DNA of 30,438 nucleotides, taken from IMG/VR virus record IMGVR_UViG_3300021225_000528, positions 1 through 30,438 of that record. One strand, given 5' to 3'. The DNA is from a virus. Positions 20,435 to 28,707 of this stretch are shown here, one piece after another. The position numbers and the translations under genes are program-made. The notes beneath the pieces are model-generated. The model did no database searches. It had not been told where the DNA came from and worked only from the letters and a program-made list of their open reading frames with translations. Each line of letters opens with the position of its first letter. Within the stretch, counting starts at the first letter, position 1.

Positions 20435-22879
20435 ATGGCGGATGACATTGTAATTAGATTCCTCTCCACCGATGGGGTGACCCCGACCGCCCAACGGGTG
20501 ACGGGGTCAATTAACGTCGTTAAAAAAACGGGAACCGAGGCCACCGGCGCCATGTCGGCACTTGGGTCAACGCTTGGCAAACTCGGAGCGGCGGCTGGCC
20601 TTGCAACCCTTGGTAAGCAGATGGTGGAATTGGGTGTCAACTCTGCACTGGTGTATGACAAGTTTGAAAACGTGCGCAAGGCATTGGGGCTTATGACGGG
20701 TTCGACACAGGCAGGCAACGAGCTATACGGGGTGATGCAAGACCTCGCGGCTCGCACCCCGTTTACCTTCGATGACATCGCCCAAGGTACACAAAAACTC
20801 CTTGCCATGGGATTCACTGCCAAACAAATCCCCGCCACGATGACCGCGATTGGTGACGCATCGTCTGCCGTGGGTGGTGGTGCGGAGGGAGTGAATCGGA
20901 TTACCCTTGCCCTTGGACAGATGCAGGCAAAGGGAAAAATCACCACCGAAGAAATGATGCAACTGCAGGAGATGGGGGTACCCGCCTTCCGTATCCTCGC
21001 AGACGCCACCGGGGTATCACAGCAGGCACTTATGGAGATGGTGTCGAAAGGCATCATCCCAGCCGAGCAAAATCTGCAAACCCTCATCGATGGCATGAGC
21101 AAAAACTACGGTGGCATGATGGCTCAACAGATGGACACTGCCACCCAAGCGCAATCCAATTTTCAGGACGCCACCGACCGTGCCTCACAGGCACTTGGGG
21201 AAATTGCCTCACCATCGGTGAAGATTGCGTTTAATTGGCTGACTGGTGCACTTGACCTAGCCACAAGCGGAATGAAAGATTTTGGCACATGGCTCAACTG
21301 GGCCGATCAGTCCCTTATTGCGTGGCAAATGCGTCTCCGTGGTGCGACTGATGCGCAAATTGCCGGTACGCTTGCTACTCGTGACTCTTCGGCAGTCACC
21401 AAGGAGCATGCACAGGACGCCTACGTACTCAATCGGGCATACGGCAGTATGACCGGAGGGGTACAGCAGGCAACCACGTCACTCAACATCAACACAAGTG
21501 CCCTCAAGGGGACGTCCGGTGCCACTAATAAACTCGCACAGGACGAGAAGTCGCTAAAGACCGCAGTAGATGCACTTCGCACGTCGTTTCTCAACATTGC
21601 CTCGGCGCAGCGTGATGTCAAGCGCACACGCGAGGCACTTGAGGACGCCACCAATCCCGAGACGCTTGAGTCGTACCAGATTGCCGCTGACCGTGCGTAC
21701 TACTCTAACGAACTGCTGACGAACGAAATCACGCGTATGACAGAACGTCAGCGTCAGGTGCGTGCACAGCTTCAGCAGGGCAACATCACCCAAGAACAGC
21801 GCAACGAGCTACAGGCCGAGGACGCCAAATTGACTGAAGAGTTGATTGGCAAAAACATCGATGCAAGGGCGTCAGTCATTGAGTTACACAAAGCGCAAAA
21901 AGACCTTGACCGAGCCCGCGACCCTGCCCGCATCCAAGAGTATGCCGACGCCCACACCAATGCCCTGCTACGTCTTGACGAGCTCAATGCGAAGCAGGTG
22001 GAAAACATCAAAACGGTGGGTGAGCTTAGCACCGCTCTTCGTACAAACACCGACATCACCGCACTCCTCGGGCAAGCCGCGGCACTCACTGCGACACCGC
22101 TTGACGATATCAACACGGCTGGTGGCAACATCACCACTACCTATGCCGCAAAGGGTGGCGTCAATGCCTCACTTGGGATTACGTCGCAGTCACTGTCTGA
22201 CATCAGCGCGAATGGGGGCAGTGCCGCTAATAGCCTGTACGGAGTCAACACGGCTATCAGTCGCATCACCGTGGACACATCGAAGGCGGCTGGGCTCACG
22301 TCGCTGTCGAGTGCGCTTGTTGGTCTCGCATCGGCTGGTGTGTCACTTAAGACCGTGGATTTTCAAGGCGTGTTAGGTGGTATCATCAGCAAGGTAGCGG
22401 GCTTGACGGTCGACCTTGTAAAACCATGGACGGCACTGAATACGGCACTTGCCACGACACTCAAGCAAATCGAGGAACTTGGCAAGGCGGGAGCAGGGAG
22501 TGGTAGTTCGGGTACTGATGAGAAAGAGATTCGCAATCGGGTGCAAACCGCCTTCTCTGACAAGTACCTGTCAAGTGACGAGTATGGCATGATACAGGGT
22601 TATGCCAGCTCCAAGGGCATCGCATCAGGCACCGTTGACACGTACATCAAAGAGTTTTTGTCAGCGGCAGGCAGTGCCTATACCACGTATAACAAGCCCG
22701 TATTTGGGCAACTGTTGCCAAACACAGGCAATGGAATGACTAGTGGCGGGGGAGATTCGCTGTTTGGTGGTAAGAGTGTGACGATTGTCCTCAACTACGC
22801 CACACCGCCCAACAGCAGTAACCCGCTCAAGGACGTTGAGGACTACATCACGGCACAAGGGGGATTGATTCGCATATGA
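20435..22879 (+). CDS. tail tape measure protein
   Basis: An 814-residue protein, the longest single frame in the rightward block. ATG 20435 with AGGGGG five bases away is preferred over GTG 20429. The N-terminal 210 residues match the TP901-type tape measure domain (YDKFENVRKALGLMTGST; LAARTPFTFDDIAQGTQKLL; GKITTEEMMQLQEMGVPAF; MVSKGIIPAEQNLQTLI). The middle is a long coiled coil with many glutamines and arginines (about residues 370-540), followed by a serine/glycine-rich region. At about 0.15 nm per residue the tail should be near 120 nm. No peptidase or lysozyme domain was seen. Confidence 0.92.
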   Translation: MADDIVIRFLSTDGVTPTAQRVTGSINVVKKTGTEATGAMSALGSTLGKLGAAAGLATLGKQMVELGVNSALVYDKFENVRKALGLMTGSTQAGNELYGVMQDLAARTPFTFDDIAQGTQKLLAMGFTAKQIPATMTAIGDASSAVGGGAEGVNRITLALGQMQAKGKITTEEMMQLQEMGVPAFRILADATGVSQQALMEMVSKGIIPAEQNLQTLIDGMSKNYGGMMAQQMDTATQAQSNFQDATDRASQALGEIASPSVKIAFNWLTGALDLATSGMKDFGTWLNWADQSLIAWQMRLRGATDAQIAGTLATRDSSAVTKEHAQDAYVLNRAYGSMTGGVQQATTSLNINTSALKGTSGATNKLAQDEKSLKTAVDALRTSFLNIASAQRDVKRTREALEDATNPETLESYQIAADRAYYSNELLTNEITRMTERQRQVRAQLQQGNITQEQRNELQAEDAKLTEELIGKNIDARASVIELHKAQKDLDRARDPARIQEYADAHTNALLRLDELNAKQVENIKTVGELSTALRTNTDITALLGQAAALTATPLDDINTAGGNITTTYAAKGGVNASLGITSQSLSDISANGGSAANSLYGVNTAISRITVDTSKAAGLTSLSSALVGLASAGVSLKTVDFQGVLGGIISKVAGLTVDLVKPWTALNTALATTLKQIEELGKAGAGSGSSGTDEKEIRNRVQTAFSDKYLSSDEYGMIQGYASSKGIASGTVDTYIKEFLSAAGSAYTTYNKPVFGQLLPNTGNGMTSGGGDSLFGGKSVTIVLNYATPPNSSNPLKDVEDYITAQGGLIRI

Positions 22880-23820
22880 CCTATAGTGCAACCTCGTTTA
22901 CACTCACCTATGCCGTGAATGGCGAAACTCACCTCCTCAGTGGCTACGATGCCACATCAGGTATTACGTTTAACTACATTGGCGACCGTGGCTGGGGACT
23001 CCCTGCCATCAGTCGCATCACCAATCGGGGTGCACTGCAAAACGGGGACACCGACATTGATAATCGATTCGATGCCCGCACGGTCACGCTAGGGCTATTC
23101 GTCGAGTGTGACAATGCCATTGACCATCTGCGGTATCGTGAGGCGATTGGCAACATCTTCATCGTGTCGAATCAGCGAGGGACGTTAACTGTCGCCTACA
23201 GCAGTACCACCGCAGGTATCACCACATCGTCATCACGATCGCTTGATGTGTTTGTGAGTGGCGGCATTGATTTTGGTAGTATGAGTTACGATGACTTCAA
23301 CCTTGATTTTACCGTAGAACTTCGCTCCGACACTGGCGTATGGTATGACACCACACAGCAGGTAGTGCTTATCTCGCAACAAATTGCCGGTACGCCTACT
23401 CCAATTCCCCTACTCATTCCGTGGACGTTAGGCGGTGGAGGGCTCAACAAAACCACAAGCGTCACCAATGGTGGACAGGTGGCAGTATACCCACTCATCA
23501 CCATCATCGCCGGTGATATCGGTATCACCAACCTATCAATCGTCAATGCAAGTTCAGGCAAGACCATCGTATTCCCCACACTGTCCGCCAACACCACGTA
23601 CATCATCGACTTGGCATATGGCAAAAAGACCATTGTTGACGGTAGTGGCACCAACGCAATTTCGCTTCTCTCCACCGCTCAATCGAGCCTCGCCACGTGG
23701 TGCTTACTCCCTCGGCAGGTAGTGACGGGTGGCGTCAATACCATCACCTGCTCGAGTGACGTCACGGGCACTAATGCCAGCGTCACCATCTCGTACTATG
23801 CAAACTACTTAAGTATCTAG
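22876..23820 (+). CDS. distal tail protein (Dit-like)
   Basis: A 314-residue protein whose ATG overlaps the tape measure stop as ATGA. The first 150 residues resemble siphovirus distal tail proteins: LLSGYDATSGITFNYIGDRG at the start, NRGALQNGDTDIDNRF, then RTVTLGLFVECDNAIDHLRY. The second half is beta-rich (PIPLLIPWTLGGGGLNKTTS; VAVYPLITIIAGDIGITNL). Dit forms the hexameric hub joining tube and tip. The extra C-terminal domain is like that of larger Dit proteins. Confidence 0.8.
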   Translation: MTYSATSFTLTYAVNGETHLLSGYDATSGITFNYIGDRGWGLPAISRITNRGALQNGDTDIDNRFDARTVTLGLFVECDNAIDHLRYREAIGNIFIVSNQRGTLTVAYSSTTAGITTSSSRSLDVFVSGGIDFGSMSYDDFNLDFTVELRSDTGVWYDTTQQVVLISQQIAGTPTPIPLLIPWTLGGGGLNKTTSVTNGGQVAVYPLITIIAGDIGITNLSIVNASSGKTIVFPTLSANTTYIIDLAYGKKTIVDGSGTNAISLLSTAQSSLATWCLLPRQVVTGGVNTITCSSDVTGTNASVTISYYANYLSI

Positions 23821-23829
23821 GAGTAAATT

Positions 23830-24771
23830 ATGCCAGCTGTTGAGCAGTCTTTTGGGATGACGACCGGGGCGGGCGATGGCACCGTAGGCGGATACTCGTC
23901 TACCCGGGTGACATCGATGTTTGCCGGGATACTGAGTCGTACTAATGGGGTATTTGTCAAAACCACCAAATCTCCCACCGTGTCAGGACTCAGTACCACC
24001 AATTTGACCGTCGGGACATATGCGTGTATCAACCAGGGTTTTTACTACGAAGGCTCGGGCATTGTGCTGACTATGGTTGGCATTGGATCAGGCACGTACT
24101 ACCTCGTCAACCGGGTGAACAACACGGCTTCGGCAATCACGGTGATTCGGTCGGAGGGCACAGGGGCAACCACGACCACCATCGCCGCTCGCACCGTGCG
24201 TACCGCACTCATCACCACTGCCAGCTACTCGTCCGCTACTGACGTCATCCTCGCCACCATCACGATTAACTCAAGTGCGGTGATTACCGCCATTGATGAG
24301 TCAAGCCGCGAGTGGACGACCAACCCCACACTGCCTACTACTGAAGTGCTGAGCAACACCGGCGTCAGTGGAAGTACTACGACTGCTGTTGAAACACTTG
24401 CGGTGATGACTGGTGATATGACCACGAGCGCACAAGGGATCATCAATGCCACATCAGCAGGGGTATACACTGTCACAAAAGGCGGGTATTACCTCTTTAC
24501 CGCCTCTATGTCATGGGACACTAATACGACGGGGTCGCGCTGGATGCGATTTGGACAGGCATCCACGTACAACATGCCAAGTGGCGCGCTTGCCACGTCA
24601 CTCGTGAATCCTGGCACTTACTTGGGACTCACGGCAAACACGGTGATACAGACGTATGCGTGGCAAGGCATACTACTGCCGGGCACGAGCTATGGGCTCT
24701 ACCTCTACCAAAACTCTGGTGCTACTCGTACCTATGCAAACCTTGCCACCACGCTCACCCTGCTGTCATAA
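23830..24771 (+). CDS. tail-tip protein with C1q-like C-terminal domain (putative receptor binding)
   Basis: A 313-residue protein, rich in threonine, serine and glycine with many predicted beta strands and no long helix. Its last 130 residues (from about GIINATSAGVYTVTKGGYYL through SRWMRFG and TYAWQGILLPGTSYGLYLYQ) have the C1q/TNF-like jelly-roll pattern used by phage and host trimeric binding heads. The N-terminal half has repeated short Thr-rich strands, like a fibre stem. It sits between the Dit and the tail-tip protein genes. A receptor-binding role is inferred from fold and place. Confidence 0.6.
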   Translation: MPAVEQSFGMTTGAGDGTVGGYSSTRVTSMFAGILSRTNGVFVKTTKSPTVSGLSTTNLTVGTYACINQGFYYEGSGIVLTMVGIGSGTYYLVNRVNNTASAITVIRSEGTGATTTTIAARTVRTALITTASYSSATDVILATITINSSAVITAIDESSREWTTNPTLPTTEVLSNTGVSGSTTTAVETLAVMTGDMTTSAQGIINATSAGVYTVTKGGYYLFTASMSWDTNTTGSRWMRFGQASTYNMPSGALATSLVNPGTYLGLTANTVIQTYAWQGILLPGTSYGLYLYQNSGATRTYANLATTLTLLS

Positions 24772-24780
24772 GGAGCCTGT

Positions 24781-25878
24781 ATGGCAGTCGAGTACAACGT
24801 CTACATCTATAACTCGTCCAACGTGCTGCAGGGTTTGATAAGCAATTTTTCAGACATCAACATCGCAAAGACCGTGAATGGCTACGACATATTGAGCATC
24901 AGAGTGCCGTATGATTCACCGCTCAAGCAGTACTTGGCGACTGATAGTCGCATCGAGGTATACCGGGCCAATGTGGAGCTCGGTATACCGCTCACCAAGG
25001 AGTTCAGCGGTATTGTCACTAAGACTACGTTTACCTATGGTCGGCAAAAGTGGCTTGACGTGGTCGCCTTTGGGTGGGAATACATCCTCTCATATCGTGT
25101 CGTTGCCTACAACGAGGATAAGCAGAATCACAGTGAGTGGCGGGCAAAACCCGCCAGCACTATCATCAATGACCTCGTCGTGAAAAACTTAGGTGTTGAC
25201 TCTGTCACCTCTGGCATCGCCGACCGTGCCGTGAGTGGACTCATCACTGGGGTGTCTGGCACCACCACCGGACTAGGCAATGTGCTTACGGTGGCAGATA
25301 TGTCATACAAAAACGTTCTGACGGCAATACAAGATGTGGCACTGTTGGGCAACGTGGACTTTGATTTCTCGTGGAATCCTAACGGCACCTACACGCTACT
25401 GGTGGGAAGCCCAACGCTTGGGTCTGATCGCCGTGGGGTGGTGACGCTCAGTGTTGACAATGGCACTATCAACAATTTTTCACGAACAACCGACAAAACA
25501 CAAAGCTTTACACAGGCAATTGTGCGTGGGCAAGGGACCGCCAATGCCACAATTCGCGCCGTCCGACCGTCGCCACCACTTACCCAACTCAACAGCAAAG
25601 AAGCCTACTTCGACGTCTCATCCATGGGCAATGACGTTGCCTACCTCAATGCCTACGGTGATATGAAGCTGCAGGAGATTGCCAAGAAAATCGAGGTCAT
25701 TGACATTGATGTACAACAGACGCCATCAGCACTCTATGGACTGCACTACTTTATCGGTGATTTGGTGAGCGTTGATCTCGTCACCGAAACGATTGTACTA
25801 CAGGTGAGCAACGTCACGCTATCCATGGATGAGCGAGGGAGTGAGACGGTGGGGGTAAAGCTACAGTATGCAAACTAA
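24781..25878 (+). CDS. tail-tip protein (ReqiPepy6 gp37-like / Tal-like)
   Basis: A 365-residue protein starting at ATG 24781 with AGGAG. The opening EYNVYIYNSSNVLQGLISNF and SDINIAKTVNGYDILSIRVP, then FSGIVTKTTFTYGRQKWLDV and the later YFIGDLVSVDLVTETIVLQV, resemble the family of siphovirus tail proteins with a gp27-like hub fold (ReqiPepy6 gp37-like). It should close the tail tip below Dit. No peptidoglycan hydrolase domain is attached. It overlaps the last structural gene by 11 bases. Confidence 0.7.
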   Translation: MAVEYNVYIYNSSNVLQGLISNFSDINIAKTVNGYDILSIRVPYDSPLKQYLATDSRIEVYRANVELGIPLTKEFSGIVTKTTFTYGRQKWLDVVAFGWEYILSYRVVAYNEDKQNHSEWRAKPASTIINDLVVKNLGVDSVTSGIADRAVSGLITGVSGTTTGLGNVLTVADMSYKNVLTAIQDVALLGNVDFDFSWNPNGTYTLLVGSPTLGSDRRGVVTLSVDNGTINNFSRTTDKTQSFTQAIVRGQGTANATIRAVRPSPPLTQLNSKEAYFDVSSMGNDVAYLNAYGDMKLQEIAKKIEVIDIDVQQTPSALYGLHYFIGDLVSVDLVTETIVLQVSNVTLSMDERGSETVGVKLQYAN

Positions 25879-26365
25879 TCGTATCATTGGCGCACTTGTG
25901 GACACGCAAAAACAAGTCGACGGCTTAAGCCGTCAGGGACTCCATGCCTGTGGTGGCACGTGGACACACAGTACCGCTCAATCTATCGTTACCACGGGCA
26001 CGGTACTCACATTTAACACCGAGATTCGCAATTCAGGCATCAGTGTAGACGCCACCAATCAATTCTTCACCGTCAATACTGGCGGAATGTTTGTTATCAA
26101 CCTTGCCTTCAACTTCTCTGCTGCCGTCGGACATGCGCTGTATCTTCGTGTCAATGGTGTCACGACTGATATTTTTGTCGGAAACAACACGACTACGACA
26201 TACCACTCGGGCATACTGATGAAGTACCTACAAAAGAATCATGTGCTGTCGTTTTTTCTTGCATCTGGTGCCAACACGACCATTCCTATAGTCGCAGAAG
26301 ATGGGGCTGCCGAATCGCCTATCCTGCAGATTGCCCAAGTGTCGCCCAAAATCACCAACACATAA
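25868..26365 (+). CDS. C1q-like putative receptor-binding protein
   Basis: A 165-residue protein, last of the rightward block. A short helix (IIGALVDTQKQVDGLSRQG) may bundle three chains. The rest is a jelly-roll of C1q/TNF type (TVLTFNTEIRNSGISVD; FFTVNTGGMFVINLAFNF; GHALYLRVNGV; HVLSFFLASGANTTIPI). It shares the T.N.GG.F and lR..G pattern with the C-terminus of the product of 23830-24771, so the two may be distant relatives. A distal receptor-binding head is the likely role. Its start lies inside the preceding gene without a clear Shine-Dalgarno, which suggests coupling. Confidence 0.65.
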   Translation: MQTNRIIGALVDTQKQVDGLSRQGLHACGGTWTHSTAQSIVTTGTVLTFNTEIRNSGISVDATNQFFTVNTGGMFVINLAFNFSAAVGHALYLRVNGVTTDIFVGNNTTTTYHSGILMKYLQKNHVLSFFLASGANTTIPIVAEDGAAESPILQIAQVSPKITNT

Positions 26366-26367
26366 AC

Positions 26368-26425
26368 ACACAACAAAAACACCCCGCCTTCTGACAATGC
26401 AGGAGGCGGGGTGTTTTTGTTGTGT
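26368..26425. terminator. bidirectional intrinsic terminator at the convergence point
   Basis: A perfect 22-bp inverted repeat (arms 26368-26389 and 26404-26425) with a 14-base loop. The G+C core (ACACCCCGCCT and complement) is flanked on both strands by TTTTTGTTGTGT, so it can terminate both transcripts. It lies two bases after the last rightward stop and one base before the last leftward stop. Confidence 0.92.
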
Positions 26426-26426
26426 A

Positions 26427-27167
26427 CTACTTTTCGTTCTTTGGCAGGTGGCGTGTGCCGTACTTTTTCCAGTCGAACTCCTCAGTGAGCACCGTCCACA
26501 GTAGGCCATAGTGATTGTGGCAAATTGTGTCAACGGCTTGTGCATAGCGTTGTGTCAGGCCTTGGGCATCTTTAGCAGTGCGAAGGGATACGAAGTGCCA
26601 TAGGGCCTGTGGCGTCGCTGTCCAATAGAACTCCGTGTACAGCCCCATGGGGAGAATTGCGCGTGCCTCCTCGTTGGCCACTCCGGAGTCTATCATCTCG
26701 TTATATAGCTTAAGCATACGATTCTTAAGCATCGTCCACTCGAGCACATAATCGGTACTGCGCTTGTGGACATCCTCGCTTGCTCCCTGCTTTTTGTTGG
26801 GTGCCTGACTATGGAGCACATCGGGCACATAGACGTCAGAGTAGCGAATGTATCGACCAGATACCTCGTTCCAGCCCGTGTCCTTGAAGGTGTAGTCAGT
26901 ACCGACAATGTGCTTATACCATTGCCTTGCCACCATCTCCGGACAACGAACGTGCAGGGTGATTGGCGAATGACGGAATGGCGACGTGTGTGCTTCTTGT
27001 GCCAACCACCGCAAAAGCTTCTCGTCGCTTGGGTCGAATGTGCCTTTTTGCTTGGCAAAACTTGCCCGTGCCATGTTGGCGGTTTTGAGCGATGCGTCCA
27101 TCACCATGTGGTCGTGAAGCATGACGTGGCCATCGTCAATGTCAATTCTCAGCGTTTCGTCACTCAT
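26427..27167 (-). CDS. thyX: FAD-dependent thymidylate synthase
   Basis: A 246-residue enzyme that makes dTMP from dUMP using folate, FAD and NADPH. ATG 27165-27167 has GGAG seven bases away; ATG 27173 is too near it. Family marks: RASFAKQKG, LLRWLAQEAHTSPFRHSPI with the active-site histidines, VARQWYKH, WNEVSGRYI, and ARAILPMGLYTEFYWTA near the end. The ThyX signature is a variant: RQWYKH is separated from NEVSGRY by a longer stretch than the usual RHR..S.NE. It is the last gene of the leftward block and follows dcd, forming a small thymidylate module. Confidence 0.93.
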   Translation of the reverse strand: MSDETLRIDIDDGHVMLHDHMVMDASLKTANMARASFAKQKGTFDPSDEKLLRWLAQEAHTSPFRHSPITLHVRCPEMVARQWYKHIVGTDYTFKDTGWNEVSGRYIRYSDVYVPDVLHSQAPNKKQGASEDVHKRSTDYVLEWTMLKNRMLKLYNEMIDSGVANEEARAILPMGLYTEFYWTATPQALWHFVSLRTAKDAQGLTQRYAQAVDTICHNHYGLLWTVLTEEFDWKKYGTRHLPKNEK

Positions 27168-27169
27168 GG

Positions 27170-27742
27170 TCATTCTCCTGTTACTTTGGCGGTTACGGGC
27201 TCGTCTATCTGGTGCTGGTATTTACCTCTGCGATCGGCATAGCTCACTCGTGGCGGGTGTCCGTAGTGGAACACGGCTTGGGCGATGCCCTCACCAATGT
27301 ACACACGAATCGGTAGGAAGGTGGCGTTGAACAGCTCAATGGTCAAGTGCCCAGCCCATCCCGCCTCCATCGGCGTGCAATTCACCACAAGCCCACAGCG
27401 CGCATAGGTTGATTTGCCAATCACGATACCCATGGTGTGTCGTGGCATCATAAAGTACTCCACGCTATATCCGAGGGCATAGGTGAGTGGTGGGAGGTCG
27501 TAGTAATCCGTCGCTTCTATGTCGTACACCACGTCGGGATTGAAGTTCTTGGGGTCAATGAGTGGCACACTTGTGCTCGGGCCATGACCGAACACCTTAA
27601 GCTTGGGCCCAAGGCGCATATCATACCCGAACGACGACAGCCCATAGCTAATCACCCCGTTGCCTGTGTGCAGGGCAAAGGGTTTGATCATGTGCTCATT
27701 TTGTGCGTACTCGGTAATCTGCCTATCATTCATCACGCCCAT
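27170..27742 (-). CDS. dcd: dCTP deaminase
   Basis: A 190-residue enzyme converting dCTP to dUTP (or, in bifunctional members, to dUMP), feeding ThyX. The start is ATG 27740-27742 with GGAGGT six bases away. Signature blocks are SYGLSSFGYDMRLG, GIVIGKSTYARCGLVVNCTP, EAGWAGHLTIELFN with the catalytic glutamate, and YIGEGIAQAVF. Length agrees with Dcd. No separate dUTPase was seen, so either this enzyme is bifunctional or the host supplies dUTPase. It precedes thyX by a few bases. Confidence 0.92.
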   Translation of the reverse strand: MGVMNDRQITEYAQNEHMIKPFALHTGNGVISYGLSSFGYDMRLGPKLKVFGHGPSTSVPLIDPKNFNPDVVYDIEATDYYDLPPLTYALGYSVEYFMMPRHTMGIVIGKSTYARCGLVVNCTPMEAGWAGHLTIELFNATFLPIRVYIGEGIAQAVFHYGHPPRVSYADRRGKYQHQIDEPVTAKVTGE

Positions 27743-27974
27743 TATCCACCTCCTCTTGTAGCTGGTCTGCAAGACCACGAATATCGTCAATCACGTGCAC
27801 AAGCTTGTCCTGCACGGTCGTGCATTGATAGAAATTGCCCACCATTACCGTATCATACTCACCGTCAACCCCATACCGCACAAGCTCGTACTGATTGTCA
27901 CGGACATAGACCTGATAGGTGTACCGACCATGCAACACCGCACGCCTAAAAAGTTTAATCCACGTTCTGGTCAT
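27726..27974 (-). CDS. hypothetical protein
   Basis: An 82-residue protein. The frame is open upstream within the nuclease gene, but I prefer ATG 27972-27974, next to the end of that gene; ATG 28044-28046, with GAGG eight bases upstream, is an alternative that would add 24 residues. The N-terminus is basic (MTRTWIKLFRRAVLHGRYTY), followed by beta strands (YQVYVRDNQYELVRYGVDG) and an acidic helix (KLVHVIDDIRGLADQLQEEV). It overlaps dcd by 17 bases. No family recognised. Confidence 0.5.
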   Translation of the reverse strand: MTRTWIKLFRRAVLHGRYTYQVYVRDNQYELVRYGVDGEYDTVMVGNFYQCTTVQDKLVHVIDDIRGLADQLQEEVDNGRDE

Positions 27975-28263
27975 TATCAGAAACTTTCTGTTTTTTATAC
28001 GCCTCTGATATGAGGCCAATTGCCTCTCCAGCGTCTCGGACGACATAGACCATTCCTCTCCACTCAGCATGCCACGTAATCTGTGGGGCGGTTAACGTCC
28101 CGTTCTTGCCCTTGACCTCGAGTAACCAATTTTGCCCACGGTACCCGACGAGTAAGTCGGGCACCCCTTTACCAACGGTGGCAAGCGATTGCACACTGGC
28201 CCCAATTGCCCGCAATGCCTCCACGATTTCCGTCTGGTTTTTATCGACCCGCGCGCTTCGCAT
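27955..28263 (-). CDS. VRR-NUC domain nuclease
   Basis: A 102-residue stand-alone VRR-NUC protein of the PD-(D/E)xK superfamily. Motifs in order: E at the end of NQTEIVEAL, GKGVPDLLVGYRG with catalytic aspartate, WLLEVKGKNG (E-x-K), and TAPQITWHAEWRG. Such small nucleases occur in many phages next to replication genes and are thought to cut branched or flapped DNA. Its start lies inside the preceding gene by 23 bases, without a clear Shine-Dalgarno. Confidence 0.88.
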   Translation of the reverse strand: MRSARVDKNQTEIVEALRAIGASVQSLATVGKGVPDLLVGYRGQNWLLEVKGKNGTLTAPQITWHAEWRGMVYVVRDAGEAIGLISEAYKKQKVSDNDQNVD

Positions 28264-28693
28264 ATCCTCGTACCCACTCGTCTAACTCGGGATTGGGGCG
28301 GATGCTGATAGACAAAAAGACGACGTCCGACAGTGTTTCCTGCAGTTGCTTGTGCCGTGTCCACATGGCGAGGGCATCTGCGAGATCACCGCCTCGCATG
28401 ATGGTACGTCCCGTGCGTGCGTCCAACTCCTCGAGTGCGCTTTTGCGTTGGGCAGGGAAAGCAATGGTTTTGGTGGTTTGATACGCTGCCAGAATCTTGT
28501 CCAAAATTGCCGTATCAGCGTCATTCAAATCAGCAAACATATCCACATATGCCGCTCCGGTGTCCTCCACTTTGCGGTCAAGGTCACTCAGTACGGTGAC
28601 GATGTTTTTACAGCAGTCAAGGCAAATCTTGACCGTGTGATTGAAATCAATGTGCTTCTTGACCGTATCACATGTTCTGCAAGTGTATTCCAT
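28241..28693 (-). CDS. zinc-ribbon protein downstream of the helicase gene
   Basis: A 150-residue protein. GGAG six bases upstream fixes ATG 28691-28693. It begins MEYTCRTCDTVKKHIDF and has four cysteines in C-x2-C-x15-C-x2-C spacing, an N-terminal zinc ribbon. The rest is helical and acidic, then basic (DLNDADTAILDKILAAYQTT; GGDLADALAMWTRHKQLQE), ending RGYAKRAGR. Its place between PrimPol-helicase and nuclease suggests DNA or protein binding in replication or repair. No family recognised. Confidence 0.6.
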   Translation of the reverse strand: MEYTCRTCDTVKKHIDFNHTVKICLDCCKNIVTVLSDLDRKVEDTGAAYVDMFADLNDADTAILDKILAAYQTTKTIAFPAQRKSALEELDARTGRTIMRGGDLADALAMWTRHKQLQETLSDVVFLSISIRPNPELDEWVRGYAKRAGR

Positions 28694-28707
28694 AGCGCAC
28701 TCCATAT

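Noticed and set aside
20422-21102. 226-codon leftward open frame opposite the tape measure start
   Set aside because: It mirrors the tape measure codons, is rich in Ser, Ala and Pro as expected of an antisense shadow, and is against the transcription of the whole block.
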